From contig JAKSZU010000002.1 of NCBI GenBank assembly GCA_026018925.1, positions 12,459,662-12,523,661 on the forward strand: a stretch of DNA of 64,000 bases. The letters are read 5' to 3'. The translations under genes and the position numbers were made by a program. Positions 21,336 to 32,173 of the stretch are shown piece after piece (the stretch's first letter is position 1; each line of letters starts with the position of its first letter). Below the pieces are notes generated by a model. The model was not told where the DNA came from, searched no databases, and saw only the letters and a list, made by a program, of their open reading frames with translations. Source of the stretch: Tupaia tana (Eukaryota > Chordata > Mammalia > Scandentia > Tupaiidae).

Positions 21336-22681
21336 TAGTGCTGTCATTACTACCAGGACAGTTGGGTCACCTCGTGTGGCTCTGATCTTCCTTTCCAGGC
21401 TTTTGTCCCTCTGTCCCGTGCTCCCTGGCCTGTGTCCATGTTGGACCACAATCTGTTCCTCAGGCTTGAGGTCATCTTCATACTGTGGTGCCTCCATGTC
21501 CTTATCTTCTCTGCCAGGAATGCCCCCTGCTGTCCCCAGATTAAAATCAAGGTCAGTTCAACATCTCCTTCAGGAATCACTCCAGGCTCAAGTGCCCCCA
21601 CACACACACCCCGCAGAGAAGCCAGCGGAGTCACTTGCCCCAGAGCCTGTGTGTTTCTGCTAGCTCACGGGTCAGGATTTCAGCCCAGCACATGGAACAT
21701 CACGCTGTCACCTCTGCCTGGGGTGTCCAAAACAAGTGACAGAGGGACCAGCTCTTCAAAGCAGAGTTTATGTGGAAATAGCAGAAAATTGCAATGTGGG
21801 ACACGTGTGCCCTGACAGATGTAGACGTGTCCAAGAGGACAGGGACAGAGGAGAGGCTTTTAAAGACCAGAGGAGATACTGCATAAGTTGTCCCGAAGCA
21901 AAGACCACTGGTCCCAGGGCCTTGTTGCCAGAGTTGGCGTGAGCTCGTTGGTGGCGACAGCATTGTCAGATAAGTGTCCTCCAACAGCAGCTGAGCTGGG
22001 GCACTGCCATTTTGTGGAATTCCTTGCATAGCTCCCAGTATAGGCACATGTGCGTGAGAACTCCTCCGTGCCCTCCTCCTGGCTCATTTTGTCAGGAGCT
22101 GACCGTAGTGACTCCATTTCAATACTCATAACTTTCACAGTAGTAATTGCCTTGACTATGAGACTCTGAACTCGTCTGTCTTGAAAGTCCCAGACCACTA
22201 AATGGTTGACAGTAGTTGGTAAATAAATATTGGCCAAATTAAATGTTTTTTAATTATAAATTTGGTGAACATTGTGGCTAATAATAATACTTTTTGTTCT
22301 GGGTTTTGAATTTATTATTATTGGTTTGGGGGTGTTTATTCTGCCCTGAAACTTGAAAAATCAGTATCAGACCCTCTCTTAAAACAATGATTTTAAAAGT
22401 GTATCTCTTACTTAAGATTTAAATATATTTAATTTCCTTATTTTCTATGAGGAATCTTAAATGAAAAATATATGGGTTTTTTAAAATTTCTGTATCTTCA
22501 AAAAGATGTGAAAACTAAAAAGTGCTCAATTTGTTTTAACATGACTGAAATTTTATAAACATTTTGGACTTTTGTTTGCAAAAGAATATGAAGAATCTTT
22601 AGCTTAAAGACTTGTTTGGTGGAGCTGAAATATTACCATTGTACTCCACTAGAATGAATCGTTTGTTGAACTGGACGTGTT

Positions 22682-22713
<32 letters not shown>

Positions 22714-23295
22714 TTTAAATTCCTTGCTCTTTAGACTGCTGTTTAAAATCTTATGTTTTTTTTTTTTTTTAATGTGTTTCCAAGGAGAAAAGTAATAGCA
22801 AATTCCATAGTGTAGATTGGTATGGCCTCCCCCTTCCCTCCCCAGCAACACACACACAATGTCTGAATATGTTCCCATCCTCATCAGCAGACTTCTGTTC
22901 CAGGCTTGAAAAAGACAGCCTCCCACTAAACAAATAAGCTCTCCAAAGGGTGTGTTTTTCTTTGGTGTTCCTGCAAATTGGCATGAATCTCTGCTATGTC
23001 ATATGGAATTTCAGAGGAGCATTTTATTATTTGTCTTCAATAGGAAAATGTACAAAAAGCATGGTAATAGCAGATGCAATTATTTCACCTTTATTTAAAT
23101 CAGTGTCAGTATTCCCAAATTCAGTCATATGAATGATTTGACTTTTAAAATCATGAATAAAAGTTGAGTTTACCCACTAAAACTTAACCTTTAGTCCAAC
23201 AAAAAAGATTTACATAGCCTTAAGTTTTTAACTAAACTTAACTATCATCAATGCTGTATTTCTGGAATGAAGTATGAAATTAAATCAGTATATTA
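21336..23295. other. Unique sequence with poly(T) tracts
   Basis: No gene recognised. T-rich runs at 22681-22718 and 22757-22772. The parts 22240-22620 and 22950-23290 are AT-rich, repeat-free and rich in TAAT/ATTA cores. Confidence 0.5.
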
Positions 23296-23301
23296 GAGGC
23301 T

Positions 23302-23460
23302 AGCAAGGGCCAGCAAGTGGCATGGTGATTGGGGCACCAGACTCCCACACGGACAACTGTGGTTTGAGTCCTGGACCTGGCAGCTTGCTTTCTCACTTTC
23401 TCCCTCTGTCTCTCTTTGGTGAGTGCATGTGTCCTATAGCAAGTTTTTAAAAATATATAA
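23302..23460 (+). repeat. tRNA-derived SINE, short variant
   Basis: AGGGCCAGCAAGTGGCATGG head, a GGTTTGAGTCCTGGACCTGG B-box region, then directly CAGCTTGCTTTCTCACTTTC and CCTATAGCAAGTTTTTAAAA. The long-copy body is missing. It is immediately followed by a second short copy. Confidence 0.85.
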
Positions 23461-23468
23461 TAAATATG

Positions 23469-23561
23469 GAGCCAGCAGGTGGCATGGTGGATAAAAGCAC
23501 TGGACTCCCACATGGCTGACCATGGTTCAAGTCTCGAACCTGGCAGCTTGCTTTCAAACTT

Positions 23562-23592
<31 letters not shown>

Positions 23593-23632
23593 GCCCCTCT
23601 CTGGTCAAATTAAAAAAATAAATAAATAAAAG
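23469..23632 (+). repeat. tRNA-derived SINE, short variant, in tandem
   Basis: AGCCAGCAGGTGGCATGGTG head, B box GGTTCAAGTCTCGAACCTGG, a 12-fold CT run and an AAATAAATAAATAAA tail. It lies next to the A-rich tail of the previous SINE, a normal L1-type target. Further AT microsatellite follows to 23690. Confidence 0.88.
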
Positions 23633-23742
23633 TTAAATATATATATAATATATATATAATAAATAAATAAAATTAGTTAAATAATTCTTTTAAAAAAGAA
23701 ATTAGTGAATATATTACATAACATTCTTCATAAATGCTTAGA

Positions 23743-23743
23743 A

Positions 23744-23787
<44 letters not shown>

Positions 23788-23790
23788 TCT
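23743..23790. repeat. (TA)n microsatellite
   Basis: About 20 near-perfect TA units. Confidence 0.95.
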
Positions 23791-25140
23791 ACTCCAAACA
23801 TGTCTTCTAAAATCTACCATTGTGCTTTTCACTGTAATTCCAGTTTGTTTGCTTTAATGATAGCTACTGAACATAAATGCCAAATTACGATGGCACTTTC
23901 CAGCTGTGTATAGAACGTTATATTTAAGTACCAATTTGTGATGAAAGAATGCTTCTAGCTCTATTCTCATCAGCATTAGAGGTTTTAGCAATTGCCAATT
24001 ATTTTTCTAAATTACCTATTTTAATTAAGCAAAATATTGTGAATTTAAGATTATGAAGTATTCAGGCCTTATTTCATCTTTAACTAATTAGTGAGAAAAA
24101 GGAAATACTGTGGGCCATTAAGTGGCTATTTATAGAATAGAATGCTTCTGTGGTTTGAATACCTTCATTTAAGGAAAGAAACACAAACTTTTCTTGAGAT
24201 CCTCTTACTTATGGGATCTTTCCTAGAGTATATCCTGAACTGATGGTTTGTTCTAATGTAAGTAAATTTGTATGTTAAATTAGAGCCAAAATGTTTAGCG
24301 TGTCGAGGGAGACACCCACCTTGACTATTTCAACACATCCAGATTCTTCAGCAGCATTTCAGAAGTACCTGCTTCCATTTCACACTCACTGGTCTAGAAC
24401 AAAGCCTAGGACTTAAGAAAGACCCCGATTCATAACTAGAGATGTAACTGGCATCCTTGACTGAGTTTAGAAATTTCCATCCCTATCTTATCTCTGGATC
24501 CACTGCTCACAAGAGTACATCAAGAGATGTGAACAGACCAAGGAAAATTGGCAACAAAATCCATCTGCCCAGCAGCTTACAGCAATACTGGAAGGCATGG
24601 GAGCCATTATTAACTGACATTGGCAGCTTGATTCTGAAAAATCTTCCTTTCATATTTCAGTGCAAAGTACAGTCGCCCCAAAACTGCTGCTTCAAGGCAG
24701 AAATGACAAGCACATTTTTATACAGCACATCCCATAGCATTCTTCCTCCTGACTCTTGCCCATGAGCAGTGGTGAGCTCCAGAAAAGGGTTTGTCAAGAA
24801 TTCCCCTCGGCTACTTGAGGGAAAGCTGGTGCTTTGCATTCTAGTGAACTAATTGCATACTCTCGCTCTCTCCACGAGATCATTAGGGGACAATAAAGGA
24901 AAATGGAAACAATTTGCAATATGTGTGGGTAAATTTCCTTGTAAGAATTCTATTTTTTTTTTATATTTAAATGTTGGGTTAGAAATATTCTATCATGAGA
25001 AAAGGTTGTTTTCTTTTTTAAGTCTTCATTGATAATTACCCTTTAAGGACAAAAGTATAGGCAAGAATTTTTGTACATTTTTCTTTTGAATTTTTTAAAA
25101 CAATTGTTTATTTAATTTTATTTATTATTTTATTTTTAAT
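23791..25140. other. Unique AT-rich sequence
   Basis: No repeat or gene recognised. A 102-codon frame at 24457-24765 has no recognisable domain. Confidence 0.5.
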
Positions 25141-25142
25141 TT

Positions 25143-25268
25143 ACTATAGAGCATTTGTGCTCAACAGAGAGAGAGAGAGAAAAAGTGAGAAGGCAAGCCA
25201 CCAGCACTGGGACTCGAACCATGGTCAGCCATGTGGGAGCCCCATGCCTTAACCACCATGCCACCCGC
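25143..25268 (-). repeat. tRNA-derived SINE, short variant, antisense
   Basis: GAGAGAGAGAGAGAAAAAGT block next to GCAAGCCACCAGCACTGGGA, then the head in antisense (CGAACCATGGTCAGCCATGT, CCTTAACCACCATGCCACCC). Confidence 0.85.
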
Positions 25269-25269
25269 A

Positions 25270-26645
25270 TGCTTTCTTACCAACATAGGTGATAGGAATA
25301 GTTTTGCATATCCCACTTGATAGGTAAAAACTGCTCTTGCAGGGAAAAAGGGAGCCAGCACTCTTGGATTCCCACCTGTGCATTTTCTGCTGCGTTTGTT
25401 TCAGTCATCTGTCTAAATCTAGACATCCACTTGGGAGGTTTACATGTCACACATATTTGTATTTAAAAATGTGCTCTTTCAGAATTGTTTTCCAATTAAT
25501 TCAGCAGACAATTTTAGGTAATAAATTTTACAATCCAAAAATAATGAACTTTGTCAATGCTTCTGATGTAATCTTGTGAATTCTTTGAGTTTTTAAAGGA
25601 AATTTTTCCATTGGTTTAGCTCTTCTATCACTTGACAATTTGAAGCATCCAAAATGATCAGGCCAACTGGATGGATGGCCCAATTAAATACAATGGAAGT
25701 CAATAGAAACAAATGCAAACTGCAGTCCTGAGCAGTAATAATCCTATAAATACAAAAATCAGAAAGAAAACCAATTGAATTTAGTATGGGAGGAAGATGA
25801 GGTTTTGATAAGCAAAATCTGAGCACAATCAGGAAAATAGCCATTTGTGACATATCGATACAGTTGCTATTGAGTGTAAGATACATGGAGCAATTCTAGC
25901 TCAAAACTGCAGACTCTCAGCTGCAGTGGGAGGTCCACAGGGGAACATGGTTTAGAGAAACAAAATAAATGATTCTCAGCAAAAGCCAGAAGCCAAAATA
26001 TGTGGGGTCCCAGGTCAAAGAACAGCAATAACTTTGCACCCACCAGTAGGGCACCTCTGAAGGAAGCTGGGCATTTCAGAGAGCTTGTATGGAGAGTGTT
26101 TTACCTGAGGCCTCCTCCCCCGAGGTGAGGTGTCCAGCTCTGGCTCTGGGACAGCAGGGTGACCTGAAGGTGGTGTCTGACACAAGGCCCTCACCCCTCC
26201 TCTGCAGAGCCGGGTGATGTTGAGGCTGCACGTGCTTGGGCTACGTGGCTAACAGGCGTGGGAGAGCCAATGTGGGCAGTGCCCATGGTGGAGTTGCTAG
26301 GGAAGGCCCACGTCAGTGCTCAGTAGGCATATTCCGTCACCAGGGCCATGTAGGAACGATGAGGAAAATGGTCAGCCATCTAGATATCTAGGCTCAACAG
26401 TCGAAAGACCATGTTGGCAGCTCAGGGAGATATTCTGACAGTTCACTTCAAAAGGTTAGGGGCCCGTCCTCCCTGCAGTGTGTCGTACTAAGTGTGAGGG
26501 CCTTCTGGAGGGACCCGTACATCTCCAAGATTGAGGCAGACGGAAGGATCGCACAGCTACATGGAAAGAAAGTAACTACACCATTTCGATTTCCCTCAGT
26601 CACTGTCCTCAGTGTCTGCATGTTGCTTCCTGCTCATATGTGACC
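25270..26645. other. Unique sequence
   Basis: No repeat, gene or RNA gene recognised. Composition shifts from AT-rich to GC-richer near 25.9 kb. Confidence 0.5.
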
Positions 26646-26649
26646 CAGG

Positions 26650-26830
26650 CGTGCCAGATTTCACAAATAAAAATACAGGATGCCCAGCTAATTTGAATTT
26701 CAGATGAACAACAATTTTTTTAATGTGTGTCATACAATACTTAGGACACGCTTGCAGTAAAAAAAAAAAAAATTGTATTATTAATCTGAAATTAAAAGCT
26801 AACTGGGCATCCTTTATTTTATCCACACCC
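26650..26830. mobile_element. Palindromic DNA MITE
   Basis: The left arm (AAAATACAGGATGCCCAGCT, AATTTGAATTTCAGATGAAC) is complemented by the right arm (TTAATCTGAAATTAAAAGCT, AACTGGGCATCCTTTATTTT). The copy is almost one long imperfect inverted repeat, split by a poly(A) run at 26759-26773. It resembles the palindromic MER53-type elements of placental mammals; the family name is tentative. Confidence 0.75.
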
Positions 26831-29735
26831 ACAGAAATATCCACATGCATCATACAGGCACAGTCTATGCCCTGTGGTCACCTGTGTATGACATGCTAAA
26901 ACAGTCACGCCAACACAACAAGCCCCAAGTTCTTGCCTCTGAAGCTCTGGAAGCCCAGTTACTACATGTGTCACTATCCTAGAGGACTCAAACACGAGTT
27001 TAAAAGTTCAATATGAAAAAAAAAGAAATGCACATGTATATATCATAATTCATAATGCAAAATGAGTGACCGTTGGCTTCTAGAGCCCTCACACCTCGAT
27101 GGTTGAGCTACTTTCCCAGCTAGCACCTCCTACTCTACTGCTTCCTCCCCTCCCATGTCTTTGAGACCAAACCCCAAGGCAGCTGGCCACGGAAACACAC
27201 CATGAGTGTCCAACTGGCATAAAAGCTCTTTCCTGATCCTCGCTTGTTCCCTAAGGTTTCTCTACTTCCCTTGCCCTCGAAATGGTTTTCTCTTCTAGGA
27301 AGCTAGACTGGGCCAGTGAGGACGAGGATGACAGGTAACTGCTGTGGCCCGAGGGATGAGAACCAGAGAGGGCCCCCACGGGACAGTGGGCAGTCCCTTC
27401 TCAAGGGCTGATAACACACCTTGTGAGGGCCACTGCATCCGAGATGTGCTTTGGAAGGAGTAAAACTTGGACTTGGGAGGGTTGGTGGGGAGGCACAGCA
27501 GGCTGTGGACACAGGCCAAGAGGGGACACAGCTCAAGTGCTCTAAGAACAAGGGCCCTGCTAGGCTGACTGTAAGAGGATGGCAAGACACAAGGACATAG
27601 TGACCTTCTCAGAATCTCTAGGAACTTTTCGAGTGCCGTGTCGTAATTAGGGCCATACAACAGAAAACTTCATCTGTCAGCTATTTTATGCATCAGCAAC
27701 TTACAAAGTTCATTTAAAATATTGCCAATCTATGCCTTTAAAAATTCATTTGGTATCACAGTAAATGTACTCCCTGGCCCTAAATCTCATGCCCATTTCA
27801 AAGATGCTCTCTGAGTCTCTGCTGTGTCGTGTCCTTACTCCACCTGCAGATGATATTCCAAGGTGCGATCCAACTTTTGGTGAGGGCACTCTCATTCCCC
27901 CTTCTGGTCCATGGAGCTGCTTCCAGTTCTCTGCACATACCGTGCTGCCCCAGGCTCGTCCCTGTCCCCCCTCTCTGATGCTACCCTTTCCATCTGGAGT
28001 GCCCGTTTGCCTCTTTCTCTGAGTTCATCCTCAGAACTCTCATTAAACCCTACATCCTTGAGGATCTCCATCTTGAGTCCTTGCCAAGTGTCCCTCTCAG
28101 TGCTCTCCTGTCACAGCGCAGTGTGTAGGACACCTTTGGGAACGGTCCTTCAGTCTGCCCATGCATGGCTGTGGCTTGCTCGCTGGATCCCAGCTCAGGC
28201 CATCTGTCCTCTCTGAGCCCCTCCTCTGACTTCAGCCACCACCTAGACCTCATGACTACAACTTCAGGATTTTTCTCTACGTTTCAGACCTATATGTTGA
28301 GTTATCCATCTTCAAAGTCTCAAAGGCATTTGCAGCTAACCTCTCACTTCTACTAAACCTGTGATGTCTATGTTACCTTCTTCACCTTCCCAGAGGAGCC
28401 TGGGCAACTGTGACCATCTCAGACTGTCTGCTCCCCCTTACCCAACCAGCACCCGGTCCAGCTAGTTCCTCGTCTTTTCCAGCTCCCTTCCTGGTCTCAT
28501 AGCCCCTGCCTTTTCTTCAAAGCTGGCAACGTTGCATCTTCTTGACCTGTCTTCTTTGGTTGTCTCTAACTCTGTCTCTAACTTTTGTCTCACTCTTCCA
28601 CTTAAGGACCGCTGTGATCACATTAGACCCATTCAGGTTATCCAGGGCACTCTCCTGTCCCTGTGTCCTTAGTTGGTCTACAAAGTCTCTTTCACCATGT
28701 GATTTAACATGTACCCAAGTTCTAGGAGTTGCCTAATGAGTATGGGGCGGGCAGAGGGGATGGACAAATTATTCCACCTGCCACACCTGTACTGGAGCGG
28801 TCTAACACACATCTCTCATTTATAACTATAATACTAACTGCTCCTGTAGAATAAAGCCCATACTTCCCAACTGGGTGTATGATGCTGTCCATCTTCAGTC
28901 CCGTATTAACTAGCATCTGCATTCAGGAAACCACTGGTATTTGCTGTGTGACACTGTGAAATTATATGACTCTGTGACCTTTTAAATCTGCTCTTGGAAC
29001 CAAGAGCGCCTTTTCCTTCCCCGAGCTCCCATGGCCCTTCACAAGTCACCTCCTCTAAGAGGCCTTCCCAGATCTGCCATTGAGGTAGAAATTGCACACT
29101 CCCTTCTCTGGGTGCTTGCTCTCCCTGTGCCTGCTTCTCTCATCTCACCTCTCCCACTTTGCCACCCTTTCCTGCTTACCTGTGGAACAGCCCCAGGTCT
29201 GGAAGGCAGACCCCCAACACCCCAGCGTTCCGCAGCATCTTAGGACGGTTCGCACAGTGGATCAGTGAATGTGCCAAGGATGCAGAGCGCAGGTCCCACT
29301 GTGAGCACTCATATTTGTTCTCAGACTAGACAAGAAGTGTTGTCCAGCAACTTTAGATTGGAAATGGTTATCCTCGGAACAGAAAAGGACACAACCAGTT
29401 TTTCACTAGTGACTTAAATCAAACCATGGCACCCAACTTGGAGGGTTTGAGCACACATAGTGTTCTGTCCCCACAGGTTTGGCCACATCGTATTTGGTCC
29501 ATTCAGCCCTTCCTGGGTATTGAATAACTCTAGGAAAATGGCCATTAGCTCAAGAAGCAATGAGGTATGAGTTTCTCACTCGTTGACAACTAATGAACAT
29601 TACCAACCTGATGGACGTTAGCCTTGATACTTCTGTTAGGACCTGAAACTCCATGAAAAAAAAAAAATCTACCGTTCTTGGAAAAGGATGGAAGATAACA
29701 CATACAGACCTTCAAATCCTCTGTCTTTTCTTTCC
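26831..29735. other. Unique sequence
   Basis: Mixed composition with a pyrimidine-rich plus strand at 27.8-29.2 kb. The overlapping short frames have no domain, and no splice or poly(A) context suggests an exon. Confidence 0.5.
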
Positions 29736-29880
29736 CACCGTGACCGTGGGAGGGAGTGATGTTACTACCTTCCATTTCACAGAGGAGAAAACCAGCGCTC
29801 CGGGAGACTGAGAAACTGCCACGCTCTCTGGGAAGTGCAGAAGCCCAGACTGGATTTCCACCCAGGTTCTTTCTGCCAAT
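29735..29880 (+). repeat. MIR-like fragment
   Basis: CTTCCATTTCACAGAGGAGA, then AGACTGAGAAACTGCC and CCCAGACTGGATTTCCACCC follow a decayed MIR order. Confidence 0.6.
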
Positions 29881-30419
29881 GTAGTAAAATGAGGCTGACG
29901 GCCGTGTTCAGACCTGCACCTGCAGGGAGTGGCCACTTAATTCCCACTCAGGCGGGGGAGATACCGAGGGCGGCGTGGGTGGAGAAGTACAGTAAAAGCG
30001 ATTTGGCAAGAGGAGGGCTTTGTGACCATTTGTGCATGCCTGGTTGAACTGAACCACTAAACCCCTTCCACCGGTCATTACTTGTGTCTTCGTATGGGGA
30101 ATGAGCTATTTGAGCTGATGAACCCTTAAAGATCAAAGCTTCCATTTTTATGCAAATAGTCAAGAGCAGTAAAACCAGGAAGAGAAGTCAGGAATACAAA
30201 TGACAGTAGATGTGTGTCTTTGGGAAATTCAACAAGCCAGGGTGTTATTAAACCACTGGTGATGACAACTTTTAAATTTGCGTTTTAAATTATTTTTTTA
30301 AAAAGAGAGAAGAGATAATGGCAAAATATAACCCTGAATTTCATTGCTTCGATGACATAGCACAACCTGAAGAGGGCTTTGTATGAATTACACATTCCAG
30401 TCACTCCTCACCTAACCAC

Positions 30420-30595
30420 CGGCCTGCTTAGTGGTCGCGGGTACTGAGGCCGGCTCTCCGGTGCTGGAATCCTCTTTCTCAGTCCGCGTGAGTCTCGGGC
30501 GTCCCCTTTCTCAGTCGCTGCCTTGGTCCCACACTCGGGTAGTATTCACTGCACGGAGCGTTGGCAATCACGTGAGGCCACAATTTCGGTTACAC
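30420..30595. other. Small CpG-rich patch
   Basis: About 12-15 CpGs in 175 bp (GTGGTCGCGGGTACTGAGGC, GCGTGAGTCTCGGGCGTCCC, CACGGAGCGTTGGCAATCAC) inside CpG-poor DNA. It is too short for a classical CpG island. It is not a SINE copy. It could be an old CpG-rich insert or a weak regulatory site. Confidence 0.45.
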
Positions 30596-31068
30596 ATTTG
30601 TACTTTACTCTGCACCCATAGTAGCTTCACACAAATAAAAATGATTATGCTGGGTTTGTTGTTGTGTCATGGCATGTCTTGTCACTTACCCAATGCATGC
30701 TCTTTGTATGGACAGAATGCCATTATTCTACTGTGTCAGGTGATGTCCACTGGGAAGTACACACCCCGTGGTGCCACACCACACTACTCCACAAGACATC
30801 TACTTTTAAGCTCCCAGCTTATTGGCCCATTTGCTGAACAACCTAAACATGAAACACTGAGTGCAGAAGTGAAATTGCAACTTGGACGTGCCGGGCACCT
30901 CCTCACACTGCAGGCCATGCGAGTCTGAGGCACTGAAAAGTTGGACTCTGACCTGAGTCCCATTCACAAACTGAATATGCCTTATCCAGTCTTAGAAACC
31001 CATTTTGTAAACACAGTGGGCTAATCCAATTCATCATTGTGTTGCCCTATCAACCCATGGGTCTCCAT
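30596..31068. other. Unique sequence
   Basis: Nothing recognised. An open frame over 30431-30928 has no known domain. Confidence 0.45.
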
Positions 31069-31089
31069 AAGAAGCCACATGCAGATCCT

Positions 31090-31364
31090 GGGACCAGCAG
31101 TTAGCATAATGGCTATGTCGCTGGACTCCCATGTAGTTGACCGCGGTTTGCGTCCCAGACCCGGTGGCTTAAAACTCACGCTGGGAGCGTGTGCGTGCGT
31201 GCCCAAGATCCCAAGAGGAGAATGGAGGAGAAGGGATTGCGGCATGGCCTTCCCCCCTGGAGAGTGATTTCTTGCTTTCTGTCTCTCTGTCTCTCTCTGC
31301 CTGTCTGGCGAACGCACGCGCCCTATAGCAAAAACCTCTCAAAAAAAAAAAAAAAAAAAAAAAA
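31090..31364 (+). repeat. Young full-length tRNA-derived SINE with 21-bp TSD (best reference copy)
   Basis: Complete sense copy: GGGACCAGCAGTTAGCATAA head with A box, a GCGGTTTGCGTCCCAGACCC B-box region, GTGTGCGTGCGTGCCCAAGA, GGGATTGCGGCATGGCCTTC, TCTGTCTCTCTCTGCCTGTC, GCGCCCTATAGCAAAAACCT, then about 27 A. The flanking 21-bp direct repeats (31069-31089 and 31365-31385; AAGAAGCCACATGCAGATCC plus T) are identical. The A/B boxes provide an internal RNA polymerase III promoter; the poly(A) and TSD point to L1 machinery. Confidence 0.97.
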
Positions 31365-31441
31365 AAGAAGCCACATGCAGATCCTTCCTGAAGAGGATGT
31401 CACCATGTTTCTTGGAGGCAGAACTTTCCATTGAGAATGAA

Positions 31442-31676
31442 CTGCTGGACTCCCACATGACCAACCATGGTTTAAGTCTCAGACCCAGTGGCTTGAAACA
31501 CACCAGGCACGTGTGTGCATGCCCCAGAACCCAGGAGAACAGTTGAAGAGAAGCGATTGCAGCATGGCCATACCTCCTGGGGAGTGATTTCTCACTTTCC
31601 CTCTCACTATCTTTGTCTCTACAGTGAGCGTGTGTACCCTAAAGCGAAATCCTTTACAAAAAAAAAAAAAAAAAAA
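31442..31676 (+). repeat. 5'-truncated tRNA-derived SINE
   Basis: Begins at CTGCTGGACTCCCACATGAC inside the tRNA head, so the A box is missing. B box, body and tail are present and it ends in poly(A) with a GAGA run to 31710. More diverged than its neighbour. Confidence 0.85.
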
Positions 31677-31963
31677 GAAAAAGAACAAAAGAGAAAGAGA
31701 GAGAGAGAGAAAGACAAGATCCACTCACAGAGCTCCTACTTGCCACTATTTGTCCTGAGGAGACTTAATTTAACTTCTCTGAGCCTATTTAATCCATGTG
31801 TACTATTGTGAGGATCACATGGTGTAATATTTGTGAGGAATTTAAATGTTGCATTCCTCTGGTATTTATTTGAGGCTTTAAAAAGTCATTATTATTTTTA
31901 GCTAGAGCGAAGTTATTTTTAACTAGATATTGATGTGCTCTAAAGAGTTATTCTTGGTGTCAG

Positions 31964-32122
31964 CCAACTACTGTGGTGGTTAAGGCAGCTGGATCCCATG
32001 GCCAACTGTGTGGTTCAAATCCTGCATCTAGTGATTCGGAAAACATGCCAGACACGTGTACAGCCCAAAATCCTGAGAGGAGAATGGAGAAGGGACTGCA
32101 GCATGACCATCCCCCTGGGGGT

Positions 32123-32160
<38 letters not shown>

Positions 32161-32173
32161 CCCCCTCCAGTGA
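31964..32173 (+). repeat. tRNA-derived SINE, old copy
   Basis: GCCAACTACTGTGGTGGTTA head, GTGTGGTTCAAATCCTGCAT B box, GAGAGGAGAATGGAGAAGGG body, and an expanded (CT)n tail at 32127-32154. Confidence 0.85.

Noticed and set aside
22633-22926. Lys-rich frame on the minus strand
   Set aside because: Produced by two T-rich homopolymer runs.
31037-31434. Small frames reading VVDRG.RPRPGG... found repeatedly across the window
   Set aside because: These are translations of the tRNA-derived SINE; the same peptides recur at 46529, 47049, 51963 and 61307 for that reason.
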